From the NCBI GenBank assembly GCA_045593325.1, contig JAZNWL010000062.1:1-47791 (forward strand): a stretch of 47,791 nucleotides of DNA, given 5' to 3'. The stretch is from UMGS1484 sp045593325 (GTDB lineage: Bacteria > Bacillota > Clostridia > Oscillospirales > Acutalibacteraceae). Numbering within the stretch: position 1 is the stretch's first letter; the number at the start of each line of letters is the position of its first letter. A program made the translations under genes and the position numbers. Shown in pieces: positions 23,698 to 31,923 of this stretch. Under the pieces are notes generated by a model. It was not told the DNA's origin. It saw nothing but the letters and a program-made list of their open reading frames with translations, and did no database searches.

Positions 23698-24549
23698 TCA
23701 CATCCAAATTACACAGGGAATTTCTAAAACAATTTTTTCTCCCGTGTGAGGATGCACAAAACTCAACCCTGTGCATTGCAATAAAAACATTTGATTTTCC
23801 TGTTCTTCCCCATACAAAAAATCATACAAAAGCGGGCATCCCAAGTAAGCCAAATGCACACGGATCTGGTGGGTTCTGCCGGTAACGGGAACCACCCGTA
23901 CCAACGCCAGATTCCCTTTGGTTTGTTCCACCTGATACTTGGTCAAGGCAGGTTTTCCCGTTTCACACACTTTACGTTTGATAACGCTGTTTTCTTCCCT
24001 GGCAATGGGCTGATTGATTTCCCCTTTCATAGGATGGGGAATCCCGGCAGTTACCGCATAATAGGTTTTCTCAATGGTTCCTTTTTGAATCTGCCCGCAA
24101 AGGTCCGCCGCCGCTATGCTGTTTTTGGCAATCAACACAAGACCTGCGGTATAACGGTCCAACCGGGTAATGGGACGAAAGACAAAATCCTTATCTTTCA
24201 TATAATACGCAACGCCCCCTGCCAGACTGTCATCATGATGCCCTGCCGAAGGATGAACCGGTATTCCCGAGGGTTTGTCCACAATTAACAGCCAATCGTC
24301 CTCATACACCACCGAAAGGGACATGGGAACAGGTTTAACGTATTCCGAAGGGGTTCCCGGCAACACCAAAGAAAGCCGTTGGCCCGCCCGAACGGGTTGA
24401 GCCACCGTAACCGACCGGTTTTCCAGAAAAATGCCACCCGTTTGCTTTAACCGACGAATCAGCCCGGTGGAAAGTCCGCGATTTCGCAAAACGGTTTTCA
24501 CTTGGGCTCCCTCTTCTGCGGGTAAAATTTCATATTCCAAGGGTTGCAC
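23698..24549 (-). CDS. RluA family 23S rRNA/tRNA pseudouridine synthase
   Basis: 283 residues. Converts uridine to pseudouridine in structured RNA. S4-like N-terminus (VKTVLRNRGLSTGLIRRLKQ), catalytic motif ITRLDRYTAGLVLIAK with the essential Asp (about 136), and C-terminal VTGRTHQIRVHLAYLGCPLLYD. GTG at 24549 is chosen because GGGGGA lies 6 bases upstream; a longer frame to 24615 has no such site and crosses the divergent maf promoter. The exact RNA target cannot be told from sequence. Confidence 0.9.
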   Translation of the reverse strand: MQPLEYEILPAEEGAQVKTVLRNRGLSTGLIRRLKQTGGIFLENRSVTVAQPVRAGQRLSLVLPGTPSEYVKPVPMSLSVVYEDDWLLIVDKPSGIPVHPSAGHHDDSLAGGVAYYMKDKDFVFRPITRLDRYTAGLVLIAKNSIAAADLCGQIQKGTIEKTYYAVTAGIPHPMKGEINQPIAREENSVIKRKVCETGKPALTKYQVEQTKGNLALVRVVPVTGRTHQIRVHLAYLGCPLLYDFLYGEEQENQMFLLQCTGLSFVHPHTGEKIVLEIPCVIWM

Positions 24550-24570
24550 CGAAAATCCCCCTTTCTTCTC

Positions 24571-24599
24571 TTGTTTTTCTGCTTTTCCTTTGGTATAAT
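24571..24599 (+). promoter_or_regulatory. Promoter of maf
   Basis: TTGTTT (24571-24576), 17-bp spacer, extended -10 TGGTATAAT (core 24594-24599), about 28 bases before the maf ATG. Confidence 0.85.
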
Positions 24600-24627
24600 A
24601 ACAGCAATAAACCAAAGGAGTTGCTTT

Positions 24628-25230
24628 ATGACTCGCATTATTTTAGCATCCAATTCCCCTCGTCGGAAGGAAATTCTAACAAATTTAGGGCTTAAATTCC
24701 ATGTGATCTCCCCTGATATTGAAGAAAAAGCCAACCAAAACGCTGCCAATACCATGGTGGAAGAATTGGCACTCCAAAAAGCCAAGGCAGTTTTGGAAGA
24801 AGTGAAACAACAAGGTGAGCCTTTAGAAGATACTTTGATCATTGCGGCAGATACTGTTGTTGTTCACGGCCTTAAAATTTTGGGAAAACCCAAGACCCCT
24901 GCTGCCGCCAAAAAAATGTTGGAACGGTTGCGGGATGACACCCACTTTGTTATGACCGGGGTAGCTTTAATTCGGGGCGGCAGAGTGGCTTGCCAGAGCG
25001 AATTGACCAAAATCCACTTCACCCATATTCCCGATGAAGAAATCGACTGTTACGTGAAATCAGGAGAACCCATGGACAAAGCCGGCAGTTACGGCATTCA
25101 AGGGAAAGCCTCCCTTTGGATTGACCGCATTGACGGTGATTATTTCAACGTGGTGGGCTTCCCTGTTCATCGGTTTTACGCCATGTTGCAAGACCTTGGA
25201 CTTTCTTTTGAAGACCTGGAAAAACAATAA
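24628..25230 (+). CDS. maf: Maf-like nucleoside triphosphate pyrophosphatase
   Basis: 200 residues. Hydrolyses dTTP/UTP-type or modified nucleotides to monophosphates; linked to septum formation in Bacillus. Signature LASNSPRRKEIL (5-16), AADTVV (about 72-77) and KAGSYGIQGKA (about 152-162). AAAGGAG sits 7 bases before the ATG at 24628; the longer frame from 24544 crosses the promoter. Terminated by a hairpin shared with the convergent gamma carbonic anhydrase gene. Confidence 0.94.
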   Translation: MTRIILASNSPRRKEILTNLGLKFHVISPDIEEKANQNAANTMVEELALQKAKAVLEEVKQQGEPLEDTLIIAADTVVVHGLKILGKPKTPAAAKKMLERLRDDTHFVMTGVALIRGGRVACQSELTKIHFTHIPDEEIDCYVKSGEPMDKAGSYGIQGKASLWIDRIDGDYFNVVGFPVHRFYAMLQDLGLSFEDLEKQ

Positions 25231-25236
25231 CACTCT

Positions 25237-25265
25237 AAAAACTCGCAGAACCATCTGCGGGTTTT
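25237..25265. terminator. Bidirectional terminator between maf and carbonic anhydrase
   Basis: AAAACTCGCAGA (25237-25248) / TCTGCGGGTTTT (25254-25265), one T-G wobble, loop ACCAT-like, T-run on the plus strand and A-run for the minus strand. Confidence 0.88.
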
Positions 25266-25765
25266 TATTTTTGTTGTTCCAAAATTTTATATTCTTCCGC
25301 TTCTTTCACATATTGCAAGGCATTTTCCACCGTTGCCCGACGTTGTTCTTCGGACACTTGACGAATGACCTTGGCAGGGCTACCCACCGCCAAGGAATTT
25401 TCGGGGAGAACGGTTCCTGCGGTAACCAAAGCCCCTGCTCCTACAATGGAGCCCGCACCAATGACCGCACCGTTTAACACAATGGCGCCCATACCGATCA
25501 AGGCTTCCTTTTCCACCTTACAACCGTGCAAAATGGCACCATGACCCACCGTTACGTTTTCTTCAATGATGGTGGGAAAACCGTTGTCCACGTGAATCAC
25601 AGCATTGTCCTGAACGTTGCTGTTTTTTCCGATGACCACGGGAGCGGTATCTCCCCGAATCACCGCATTGTACCAAATATTGGCATTTTCTTCCAAAGTA
25701 ACGTCCCCACGCACCACGGCACCGGGAGCAATAAAAACACGATCTTGAATGGTTGGTTGTTTCAT
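25265..25765 (-). CDS. Gamma carbonic anhydrase family protein
   Basis: 166 residues, left-handed beta-helix of hexapeptide repeats (APGAVVRGDVTLEENANIW and on). The zinc-binding histidines of the family are seen in AVIHVD, GHGAILHGC. Family members hydrate CO2 or act as CoA-linked paralogues (YrdA, PaaY, CaiE-like), so activity should be tested. AAGGAG lies 9 bases before the Met at 25765; a 19-codon upstream extension is rejected since it overlaps the promoter. Confidence 0.9.
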   Translation of the reverse strand: MKQPTIQDRVFIAPGAVVRGDVTLEENANIWYNAVIRGDTAPVVIGKNSNVQDNAVIHVDNGFPTIIEENVTVGHGAILHGCKVEKEALIGMGAIVLNGAVIGAGSIVGAGALVTAGTVLPENSLAVGSPAKVIRQVSEEQRRATVENALQYVKEAEEYKILEQQK

Positions 25766-25793
25766 TTCGTTCCACTCCTTTTCTACTTTTACT

Positions 25794-25822
25794 ATGATAC
25801 CTTTTTTAAAAAGAAAAAGCAA
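25794..25822 (-). promoter_or_regulatory. Promoter of the carbonic anhydrase gene
   Basis: Minus strand TTGCTT (25817-25822), 17-bp spacer, TATCAT (25794-25799). It lies just beyond the stop of dinB, so the gene is independently transcribed. Confidence 0.7.
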
Positions 25823-25826
25823 GTAC

Positions 25827-27053
25827 TTAAAACTGTATATGCCCGAAACTTGACCCTAATTTCACCTGCAAGGGATATAACAACTGGGAAGCCCGACAAA
25901 CCGACCGTTCCCCCATTTGCTGATTCAACTTATCCACCTGCTGTTCCAGCCGTTCTCCCCGTTCCAGTTTTCTGATATCGTAAAAAAGTCCCGTTTGCAC
26001 AGGTTCTCCCTCCCAAATCAAACCTTGAGCGGCAATTCCCAAAGAACGCAACGGCTGCTTGTTCCAATGTTTTTCCACCAGTTCCATGGCGGCCTCTACC
26101 AAAGGTTTTACCAAACGGGTGGGTGTGATCAGGGTTTGTTGCCGCCCTGTCCAGGAAAGGGTGGTATCCCGCAGATTCACGCTGACAGTAGAAGCCACCA
26201 GCCCATATCGGCGAAGTTCACTGCTTACCTCCCCCGTCAACCCCACCAACACCTGCCGAACCTGCTCTTTTTTGGTTAAGTCCGCAAGGCAAGTGGTGGA
26301 CCGACTGACACTTTTGGGAAGTGCTGTTTCCCCATAGTTTGCCACAGGGGAATATTCCAGCCCGTTGGCAAACTGCCACCACAATACCCCATTTTTTCCA
26401 AAACGGCTTTGCAACGCCACAGGAGAAGCCAGTGCCAACTGTCCAATGGTATAAATGCCGATTTGCCTGAGTTTTTCCACCGTATTGCCCCCTATTCCGA
26501 ACAAAGACCCCACCGACAGTTGCCACACCTTTTCCGGCAAATCCGCTTTGGTGATAACGGTTATCCCGTCAGGCTTATTCAGGTCCGACCCCAATTTTGC
26601 CAATATCTTACAAAAACTCACCCCCACCGAAATGGTGAGTCCAAATTTCTCTTTTACTTCCTTTCGCAAGCGGTTGGCAATCTCCTCCCCGCTTCCGAAT
26701 AACAGGGTGCTTCCTGTTACGTCCAGCCAACATTCGTCAATCCCAAAGGGTTCCACCTGGTTGGTGTAGTTGACATAAATTTCCTGAACCTTTCGGGAAT
26801 ATTCCATATATCGGTCGTAATGAGGAGGAACCATGAACAGTTCCGGGCAAAGCCTGCGGGCTTCGTTTACAGGCATGGCGGTTTTGATTCCCGCCTTTTT
26901 CGCCAGTTCGTTTTTCGCCAAAATGATCCCATGGCGTTCCTGGATTCTTCCACAAACTGCCATGGGAATCTCTTTGTATTCAGGATGCCCAATGCTTTCC
27001 ACCGAGGCAAAATAATTGTTTAAATCACAATGAAGAATGATGCGCTCTTTCAA
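25827..27053 (-). CDS. dinB: DNA polymerase IV (Y family)
   Basis: 408 residues. Error-prone translesion polymerase. Catalytic acidic residues in LHCDLNNYFASVES (about 6-19) and FGIDECWLDVTG (about 103-114). Helix-hairpin-helix region LFGIGGNTVEKLRQIGIYTIGQL, then a little-finger domain. TTG at 27053 is chosen: AGAGGG lies 6 bases before it, while the Met at 27083 has no site and the one at 27125 lies in the -35 box. A LexA-type box overlaps the transcript start, so SOS induction is expected. The C-terminus lacks an obvious QLxLF-type clamp-binding motif. Confidence 0.93.
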   Translation of the reverse strand: MKERIILHCDLNNYFASVESIGHPEYKEIPMAVCGRIQERHGIILAKNELAKKAGIKTAMPVNEARRLCPELFMVPPHYDRYMEYSRKVQEIYVNYTNQVEPFGIDECWLDVTGSTLLFGSGEEIANRLRKEVKEKFGLTISVGVSFCKILAKLGSDLNKPDGITVITKADLPEKVWQLSVGSLFGIGGNTVEKLRQIGIYTIGQLALASPVALQSRFGKNGVLWWQFANGLEYSPVANYGETALPKSVSRSTTCLADLTKKEQVRQVLVGLTGEVSSELRRYGLVASTVSVNLRDTTLSWTGRQQTLITPTRLVKPLVEAAMELVEKHWNKQPLRSLGIAAQGLIWEGEPVQTGLFYDIRKLERGERLEQQVDKLNQQMGERSVCRASQLLYPLQVKLGSSFGHIQF

Positions 27054-27076
27054 CCCAAACCCTCTTTTCTGATTAA

Positions 27077-27090
27077 AGAACATTTGTTCT
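27077..27090. promoter_or_regulatory. LexA-type SOS box
   Basis: AGAACATTTGTTCT contains GAAC-N4-GTTC (27078-27089), the core of the Gram-positive LexA operator. It sits at and just after the expected transcription start of dinB. Confidence 0.75.
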
Positions 27091-27096
27091 ATTAAA

Positions 27097-27125
27097 AGAA
27101 TAGCACAATTTTCTTCCCTTGTCAA
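27097..27125 (-). promoter_or_regulatory. Promoter of dinB
   Basis: Minus strand TTGACA (27120-27125), 17-bp spacer, TATTCT (27097-27102). Confidence 0.85.
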
Positions 27126-27148
27126 CCGCCAATCCTTTCCTTTTTCTC

Positions 27149-27177
27149 TTTACAAACGCCCTTAACGCAGGTATAAT
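27149..27177 (+). promoter_or_regulatory. Promoter of the tcdA-aldehyde dehydrogenase operon
   Basis: TTTACA (27149-27154), 17-bp spacer, TATAAT (27172-27177), about 40 bases before the ATG at 27217. Confidence 0.85.
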
Positions 27178-27216
27178 AATCAAAGTGACAAACGCATCCA
27201 AAGGAAGGTGTTATCC

Positions 27217-27912
27217 ATGAATGGTTTACAACATGAACGAACCCGAATGTTAATAGGAGAAGAAGGGTTTTCCGCCCTGAAAACCAAAAAAGTTGCGGTT
27301 TGCGGCATCGGTGGAGTGGGCTCTTACACAGCCGAAAGCCTTGCCCGTTCCGGGATTGGCACCCTTTTGCTTATTGACAGCGATACCCTTTCTTTGTCCA
27401 ACTGTAATCGGCAGATTGAAGCCTTGCACTCCACCTTAGGGCAACCAAAGGTAGATGCCATGGCAAAACGGATTGAAGACATTGACCCCTCTTTACAGGT
27501 GGAAACGAAAGCCCTGTTTTTAACTGCCGAAACCCCCGCCTCCCTGTTTGAAGGGTGCGATTATATTGTGGACGCCATTGACAATATCACCGCCAAATTG
27601 CGACTCATTGAAATTGCAAGGGAATTAAACGTTCCCATTATTTCCGCCATGGGGTGCGGGAATAAATTAGACCCATCCAAATTGGTAATTACCGACCTGT
27701 TTAAAACCGACACCTGTCCCTTGTGCCGTGTGATGCGGCGGGAATGTAAAGTTCGTAACATCAAAAAACTCAAGGTGATCTATTCCACCGAACCCCCTCG
27801 CAAACCCATTACCAAGGAAGAAAGCAGAACCCCGCCCGCCAGTATGATTTTTGTACCCGCCACCGCAGGGCTGATGATGGGGGCAGAAATTGTGAAAGAC
27901 CTAATCGGGTGA
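27217..27912 (+). CDS. tcdA: tRNA threonylcarbamoyladenosine dehydratase (TcdA/CsdL)
   Basis: 231 residues, ThiF/E1-like. It uses ATP to convert t6A37 in tRNA to cyclic ct6A. Nucleotide-binding GIGGVGSYTAE (about 31-41), DSDTLSLSNCNRQ (about 56-68) and a Cys pair CPLCRVMRREC in the C-terminal part. AAGGAAGG (27201-27208) fits the ATG at 27217; the upstream GTG at 27208 overlaps that site. Followed four bases later by an aldehyde dehydrogenase gene in the same transcript. Confidence 0.93.
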   Translation: MNGLQHERTRMLIGEEGFSALKTKKVAVCGIGGVGSYTAESLARSGIGTLLLIDSDTLSLSNCNRQIEALHSTLGQPKVDAMAKRIEDIDPSLQVETKALFLTAETPASLFEGCDYIVDAIDNITAKLRLIEIARELNVPIISAMGCGNKLDPSKLVITDLFKTDTCPLCRVMRRECKVRNIKKLKVIYSTEPPRKPITKEESRTPPASMIFVPATAGLMMGAEIVKDLIG

Positions 27913-27916
27913 TGCT

Positions 27917-29281
27917 ATGGAACTGTTACAAAAACAAAAAGAGTATTTTGCCACAGGGCAAACGTTGCCCGTTGCCTTTCGTATCCAAATGCTCAAGCGG
28001 CTATACAAGGAAATCAAAATACGGGAATCGGAAATTGTAAAAGCCTTGGAAACCGATTTGGGCAAAAGCGAGTTTGAAAGTGTAATGTGCGAGGTGGGAA
28101 TGACCTTGCACGAAATCTCTTATATGATAAAACACCTAAAGAAATGGGCAAAACCAAAATGGGTGAAAACACCCCTTGCCCAATTTCCCGGCAAAAGCTA
28201 CACCCTTGCCACCCCCTATGGCTCGGTGTTGATTATGAGCCCTTGGAATTACCCCTTTCTGTTAACTTTGGGGCCCCTTTGCAATGCCATTGCCGCAGGA
28301 AATACCGCCATCCTAAAACCCAGCGCCTACTCCCCCGCCACCGCATCCCTTTTGCAATCCATTATTTCCAACTGTTTCCCCAAGGAATACGTGGCAGTGG
28401 TAACCGGTGGCAGAAAAGAAAATGCCTTTTTGTTGGAACAAAAATTTGATTTTGTGTTCTTTACCGGAAGCAGTAATGTGGGCAAAGAGGTACTACGGCA
28501 CACCGCCGAACATTTAACCCCCGCGGTTTTGGAGCTGGGTGGAAAAAGCCCTTGCATTGTGGATACCACCGCCAATATTCCCCTTGCCGCCAAACGGATT
28601 GTGTTCGGCAAACTGTTAAACTGCGGGCAAACCTGCGTTGCTCCCGATTATATTCTGTGCGATGAAACCGTAAAAGACCAATTGGTGGCAGAACTGAAAA
28701 AACAAGTGGTTGCCCAATACGGAGAAAACCCGTTTTCCAATCCCCATTATGGCAAAATGATTAACCAAAAGCATTATGACCGTGTACTGGGATTGATTAC
28801 CCCCGAAAAAGTAGTGTTGGGCGGTACAGGCAAGGAAAAAACCTTGCAAATTGCCCCCACCATATTGGATAAGGTAACCTGGGATGACCCTGTGATGCAG
28901 GAAGAAATTTTCGGCCCCGTTTTACCTATCCTCACCTATCAAAAATGGGAAGAATTGTTCCCCTTATTGCAAAACAAGCCCAAACCCTTGGCTTTATATC
29001 TGTTCACCCAAAACAAAACCCATATTAAAGAAATCACCCACCGCATTTCCTACGGGGGTGGGTGTATTAACGATGTGATTGTGCACCTTGCCACCACCAA
29101 TATGGGCTTTGGGGGCGTGGGAGAAAGCGGTATGGGCAGTTACCACGGCAAAGTGGGCTTTGAAGCCTTTTCCCATAGAAAAAGCATTCTCCATAAAAAG
29201 AATTGGTTGGATTTGCCCATAAGGTATCAGCCCTACCGTTCCAATCTCTACGAGAAATTGGTTCGGATGTTTTTAAAATAA
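27917..29281 (+). CDS. Aldehyde dehydrogenase (class 3-like)
   Basis: 454 residues. NAD(P)-dependent oxidation of aldehydes to acids. Motifs: SPWNYPF (about 108-114), FTGSSNVGKEV, catalytic Glu in LELGGKSPC (about 208) and catalytic Cys in NCGQTCVAP (about 241), EEIFGPVLP. The length and lack of signal fit class 3/YwdH-like enzymes that act on long-chain or aromatic aldehydes. Start is 4 bases after the tcdA stop with a weak site. Strong terminator follows. Confidence 0.92.
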   Translation: MELLQKQKEYFATGQTLPVAFRIQMLKRLYKEIKIRESEIVKALETDLGKSEFESVMCEVGMTLHEISYMIKHLKKWAKPKWVKTPLAQFPGKSYTLATPYGSVLIMSPWNYPFLLTLGPLCNAIAAGNTAILKPSAYSPATASLLQSIISNCFPKEYVAVVTGGRKENAFLLEQKFDFVFFTGSSNVGKEVLRHTAEHLTPAVLELGGKSPCIVDTTANIPLAAKRIVFGKLLNCGQTCVAPDYILCDETVKDQLVAELKKQVVAQYGENPFSNPHYGKMINQKHYDRVLGLITPEKVVLGGTGKEKTLQIAPTILDKVTWDDPVMQEEIFGPVLPILTYQKWEELFPLLQNKPKPLALYLFTQNKTHIKEITHRISYGGGCINDVIVHLATTNMGFGGVGESGMGSYHGKVGFEAFSHRKSILHKKNWLDLPIRYQPYRSNLYEKLVRMFLK

Positions 29282-29322
29282 AAAAAGCAGAACAATTCCC
29301 AACGGAATCGTTCTGCTTTTTT
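29281..29322. terminator. Bidirectional terminator after aldehyde dehydrogenase
   Basis: AAAAAAGCAGAAC (29281-29293) pairs with GTTCTGCTTTTT (29310-29321), with inner ATTCC/GGAAT (29295-29299, 29304-29308). The A/T tracts serve the convergent minus-strand operon too. Confidence 0.92.
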
Positions 29323-29324
29323 AT

Positions 29325-29516
29325 TCATCGCAAAAGGGTCATTACAATATCCCCTTGGCCTACCATGCGACCGTAAAAATCATGAGTTTTATTGGTGGAA
29401 CGGTCGTAATATCCCAACCGTCTTCCGTAAAAATCACTTAGCCATTTTTTATTGCCGGACCATTCTACAAATCCAATGATTTTACCGGTCCAGTCTTTAA
29501 TTGGTTCTCTTGCCAA
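29325..29516 (-). CDS. Small protein with repeated DFYGR motifs (4-fold beta flower-like)
   Basis: 63 residues containing four short strand-turn units built round GKIIGFVE, DFYGRRLGYYD and DFYGRMVGQGD, a pattern I associate with 4-fold beta flower domains. TTG start at 29516, 7 bases after AGGTG. Function unknown. It is the last gene in the minus-strand island controlled by the XRE promoter, 10 bases after the Cys-rich gene. Confidence 0.7.
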   Translation of the reverse strand: MAREPIKDWTGKIIGFVEWSGNKKWLSDFYGRRLGYYDRSTNKTHDFYGRMVGQGDIVMTLLR

Positions 29517-29526
29517 GGTAATACAC

Positions 29527-29730
29527 CTACCCTAATTTTACATATTTGCTGCAGCTTCTACCACCACTGGCAACAGGGCCTTGAGAAGCATCGGCAATTA
29601 CACCTGCAGCACATTTTGCACGCACGCTGGGGCTTTCCACCTCAAAACTAATTTTCTTGTCTTTGCGATACCCTTGCCAAAATGCGCAAGTAGCACAGCA
29701 TTTGGTATTTTTTGTTGGTGTCCACGACAT
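29527..29730 (-). CDS. Small Cys-rich protein of unknown function
   Basis: 67 residues with five cysteines: KCCATCAFW (11-19), KCAAG and SCSKY. The spacing could bind a metal or Fe-S cluster, but no known family was recognised. AAAGGA lies 9 bases before the Met at 29730; the two upstream Mets lie inside or before this site. Third gene of the island operon. Confidence 0.7.
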   Translation of the reverse strand: MSWTPTKNTKCCATCAFWQGYRKDKKISFEVESPSVRAKCAAGVIADASQGPVASGGRSCSKYVKLG

Positions 29731-29777
29731 AGTCAACATTCCTTTCAAAATTTATTTTCCGTCTTTTTCAGACCAGA

Positions 29778-30581
29778 TTAATCAATCATATCACATTTCC
29801 GTTTTTCGTAATCACCAAGGTGTTCTATCAATTTCAAATAACTATCAAACACACGGTCAAAACTCCATTCCCCATAAACACTTTTACCGGTTTCGTCTGT
29901 AGTTTCTTCAAAAGGAAGATACTCCTCTCCACCCCACTGTTTGAAGAAAGTATTGACCACCTCTTTTGAACCCTCGTCTACCATGTAAAGACTAGCGTTG
30001 TAAATCCATTCTATTGTTGCTAAAATTGGTTGACTGAATATCATTATTTGGTAATAATCGGTAGGTTTTTCAACATCAGTAACCAACTGCGACAACTCGT
30101 AAGTTGCACCAGAAACAAATTGAATTGTAAACGTATAATAATACCGTGTTACCTTAGATTTAAAAATCTCATCGCATTCTTCAGTTTTTTCTATACAACG
30201 ATTTGCCTTCACAGAAACAATGTTGTAAAATGAAAACTCGGTAACAAATTCCAAATCCCCATTTAAACCGATAGCAGGTCTTGTATAAACCACCATACGG
30301 TTATGTTCTGGATCTAATTCTTGATATTCGCTCCCAAAAATTCCTAAAACACATTGTCTTAACTGTTTTGGATCCAATTCAGGAAGATTATTTCCTCTTA
30401 TTGTTCCTACATAGGTCAATTTTTCCAAAAAGTCATATTTGGGCTTAGATGATTCCTCCGCTTCCTCGAAGGCTTTGTTTTCTGATACCTTTTCCAAAGA
30501 ATTTCCAACAGATACCAACACATCGCCTACCACACCGGCAGCAACTTGAGAAACGCCTTTAAGCTTGTCCATAAACCCCAT
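29778..30581 (-). CDS. Unknown protein with beta-rich core and N-terminal amphipathic helix
   Basis: 267 residues. The start MGFMDKLKGVSQVAAGVVGDVLVSVGN is amphipathic and could dock on a membrane. The middle (about 50-180) is strand-rich with YTFTIQFVSGATYEL, similar in layout to the partner gene upstream (LQLNYVSGEVSTFEL), so the two may share a PH-like fold. Family not recognised. AAAGGA precedes the Met at 30581. AT-rich compared with the flanking chromosome. Second gene in the island operon. Confidence 0.7.
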   Translation of the reverse strand: MGFMDKLKGVSQVAAGVVGDVLVSVGNSLEKVSENKAFEEAEESSKPKYDFLEKLTYVGTIRGNNLPELDPKQLRQCVLGIFGSEYQELDPEHNRMVVYTRPAIGLNGDLEFVTEFSFYNIVSVKANRCIEKTEECDEIFKSKVTRYYYTFTIQFVSGATYELSQLVTDVEKPTDYYQIMIFSQPILATIEWIYNASLYMVDEGSKEVVNTFFKQWGGEEYLPFEETTDETGKSVYGEWSFDRVFDSYLKLIEHLGDYEKRKCDMID

Positions 30582-30602
30582 AAGGTTCACTTCCTTTGCT
30601 CG

Positions 30603-31148
30603 TTACTCTTTAATATTGTGAAGTTCTTTAAGAATTTTCACAATTTTTTCGTCACTGGGCTCATCAATATTCAATGTTTTAAAATCATCAATGAAACCCA
30701 TAGCTTGATCATAAGGATATCGGGTGAAGGTATTGTTAAAAAACACACGAACGCCACGGTATTTTAATAGCATTTTTTCTCGTTCATCGGTAGCACCAAA
30801 TGTAGTTTTTTGACCCATAAGTTTTTTAACAAAACCTTTTACAAGGGAATCATCCGGGCGAATAATCAACTCAAAAGTGCTAACTTCACCACTCACATAA
30901 TTCAATTGCAGTTTATATCCTGTTTCGCCTTTGGAAACCACTTCAAAAGAAGCAAAATCTCTAATAATATCGTAGCGACCTTGTTCCCCTTCGTCATTTA
31001 CAAATATAATTTGTTTAAAATCATTGGAAGTTGCTACTTTTTGACTGGGGTCATTCCCCAAAGCAACCTCACATCCGGTATGTTTACCCGTACTAACTGT
31101 TCCATACTTTGTGGCTAATTTAGCAGCCATTTGTTCCATTTTTCCCAT
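30603..31148 (-). CDS. Unknown protein, PH-like beta core
   Basis: 181 residues. Residues about 35-110 form a predicted beta sandwich (KQIIFVNDEGE, YDIIRDFASFEVVSKGE, GYKLQLNYVSGEVSTFELII); the C-terminus is helical and charged. No membrane segment or catalytic motif is seen. AAGGAG is 8 bases before the Met at 31148. First gene after a perfect sigma-A promoter with two operators. The neighbour at 29778 looks distantly related in its core. Confidence 0.7.
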   Translation of the reverse strand: MGKMEQMAAKLATKYGTVSTGKHTGCEVALGNDPSQKVATSNDFKQIIFVNDEGEQGRYDIIRDFASFEVVSKGETGYKLQLNYVSGEVSTFELIIRPDDSLVKGFVKKLMGQKTTFGATDEREKMLLKYRGVRVFFNNTFTRYPYDQAMGFIDDFKTLNIDEPSDEKIVKILKELHNIKE

Positions 31149-31229
31149 AATTTTTTCTCCTTTTGAAATATTAATATTGCCAGTGGAACTCTCCACATAT
31201 GACCTTGGTTATGACAAACTCCCCATATA

Positions 31230-31247
31230 TTAGTTATATATCACTAA
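31230..31247. promoter_or_regulatory. Operator O1 of the XRE island
   Basis: TTAGTTATATATCACTAA, an 18-bp imperfect palindrome overlapping the start point and last -10 base of the island promoter. It matches O2 (31283-31300) as TTAGT-KATA-NNT-YACTAA. Confidence 0.82.
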
Positions 31248-31275
31248 TTATACACATCCCGCTAAAATATGTCAA
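31247..31275 (-). promoter_or_regulatory. Consensus promoter of the island operon
   Basis: Minus strand TTGACA (31270-31275), 17-bp spacer, TATAAT (31247-31252). A perfect match flanked by O1 and O2, so strong transcription is expected when repression is lifted. Confidence 0.92.
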
Positions 31276-31282
31276 CAAAAAG

Positions 31283-31300
31283 TTAGTGATAATTTACTAA
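31283..31300. promoter_or_regulatory. Operator O2 of the XRE island
   Basis: TTAGTGATAATTTACTAA, same consensus as O1, upstream of the island -35 and overlapping a possible plus-strand -35 (TTTACT, 31293-31298) for the regulator gene. A weaker half-site (TAGTGATA, 31313-31320) follows. Confidence 0.82.
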
Positions 31301-31365
31301 CAATATTTTTTATAGTGATATATCCTCTAATTATAGGGAATCCTATTCTTTTAGAGGTGAAAAAT

Positions 31366-31608
31366 ATGGGTATTCACGAATTTACCGTAAACAGAATTTA
31401 TGAGCTTTGCAAAGAGAGGAAAATTACCCCCAATGCATTGAGTTACATGGCTGGGATTCCTCAAGCCACTGTAAAAAGCATTTTAAACGGGGAAAGTAAA
31501 AACCCCGGTATTGTTACCCTAAAGAAAATATGCGATGGGTTGGATATCACTATGGTTGAGTTTTTTGATACCCCTGAATACCACGCATTGGAACAAGAAA
31601 TTAAATAA
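31366..31608 (+). CDS. XRE family regulator
   Basis: 80 residues, a single Cro/C1-type HTH: IYELCKERKITPNALSYMAGI, PQATVKSILNGES, VTLKKICDGLDITMVEFF. AGAGGTG precedes the Met at 31366. Divergent from the four-gene island with matching palindromes between, so it most likely represses the island and itself (inference). Related in size to clostridial SinR/Xre orphan regulators. Its 3' end overlaps the convergent DUF6809-like gene by 8 bp. Confidence 0.88.
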   Translation: MGIHEFTVNRIYELCKERKITPNALSYMAGIPQATVKSILNGESKNPGIVTLKKICDGLDITMVEFFDTPEYHALEQEIK

Positions 31609-31858
31609 GCAATTCTTTGGAAGCGTTGGCGCCCGCTTTGCAGGCATAGCCAAACGCTTCTTTTACTTCCAAATAATGGAGTTGTAAGGTTAGTTCAAAC
31701 AGTTGTTCAAAACAGGCTTCTTGATTCGCTGTTAACATTCCTCGCAACTCTTTTTCCTTTTCCAAGGCTTTTTTGGATAAAATCCCATACCGAGAATTGG
31801 GATCTGTTTTTTGGTGAGAAAGGTAGTGAGAAAACAGGTTGTTGATAACATCTTCCAC
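31601..31858 (-). CDS. DUF6809-like small helical protein
   Basis: 85 residues, helical and charged. The pattern EKELRGMLTANQEACFEQLFEL and the ending EAFGYACKAGANASKELL resemble the DUF6809 family (…FIYGFRLGARLMLE). GTG start at 31858 with AAGGAGG exactly 7 bases upstream; the longer frame has no site. Function unknown. It diverges from the kinase cassette. Confidence 0.75.
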   Translation of the reverse strand: MEDVINNLFSHYLSHQKTDPNSRYGILSKKALEKEKELRGMLTANQEACFEQLFELTLQLHYLEVKEAFGYACKAGANASKELLI

Positions 31859-31923
31859 AAAATCCCCTCCTTGATTTATAGTGTACCGCAAATAAAATGA
31901 AATGTCTTATGCTGCCGGCATAG

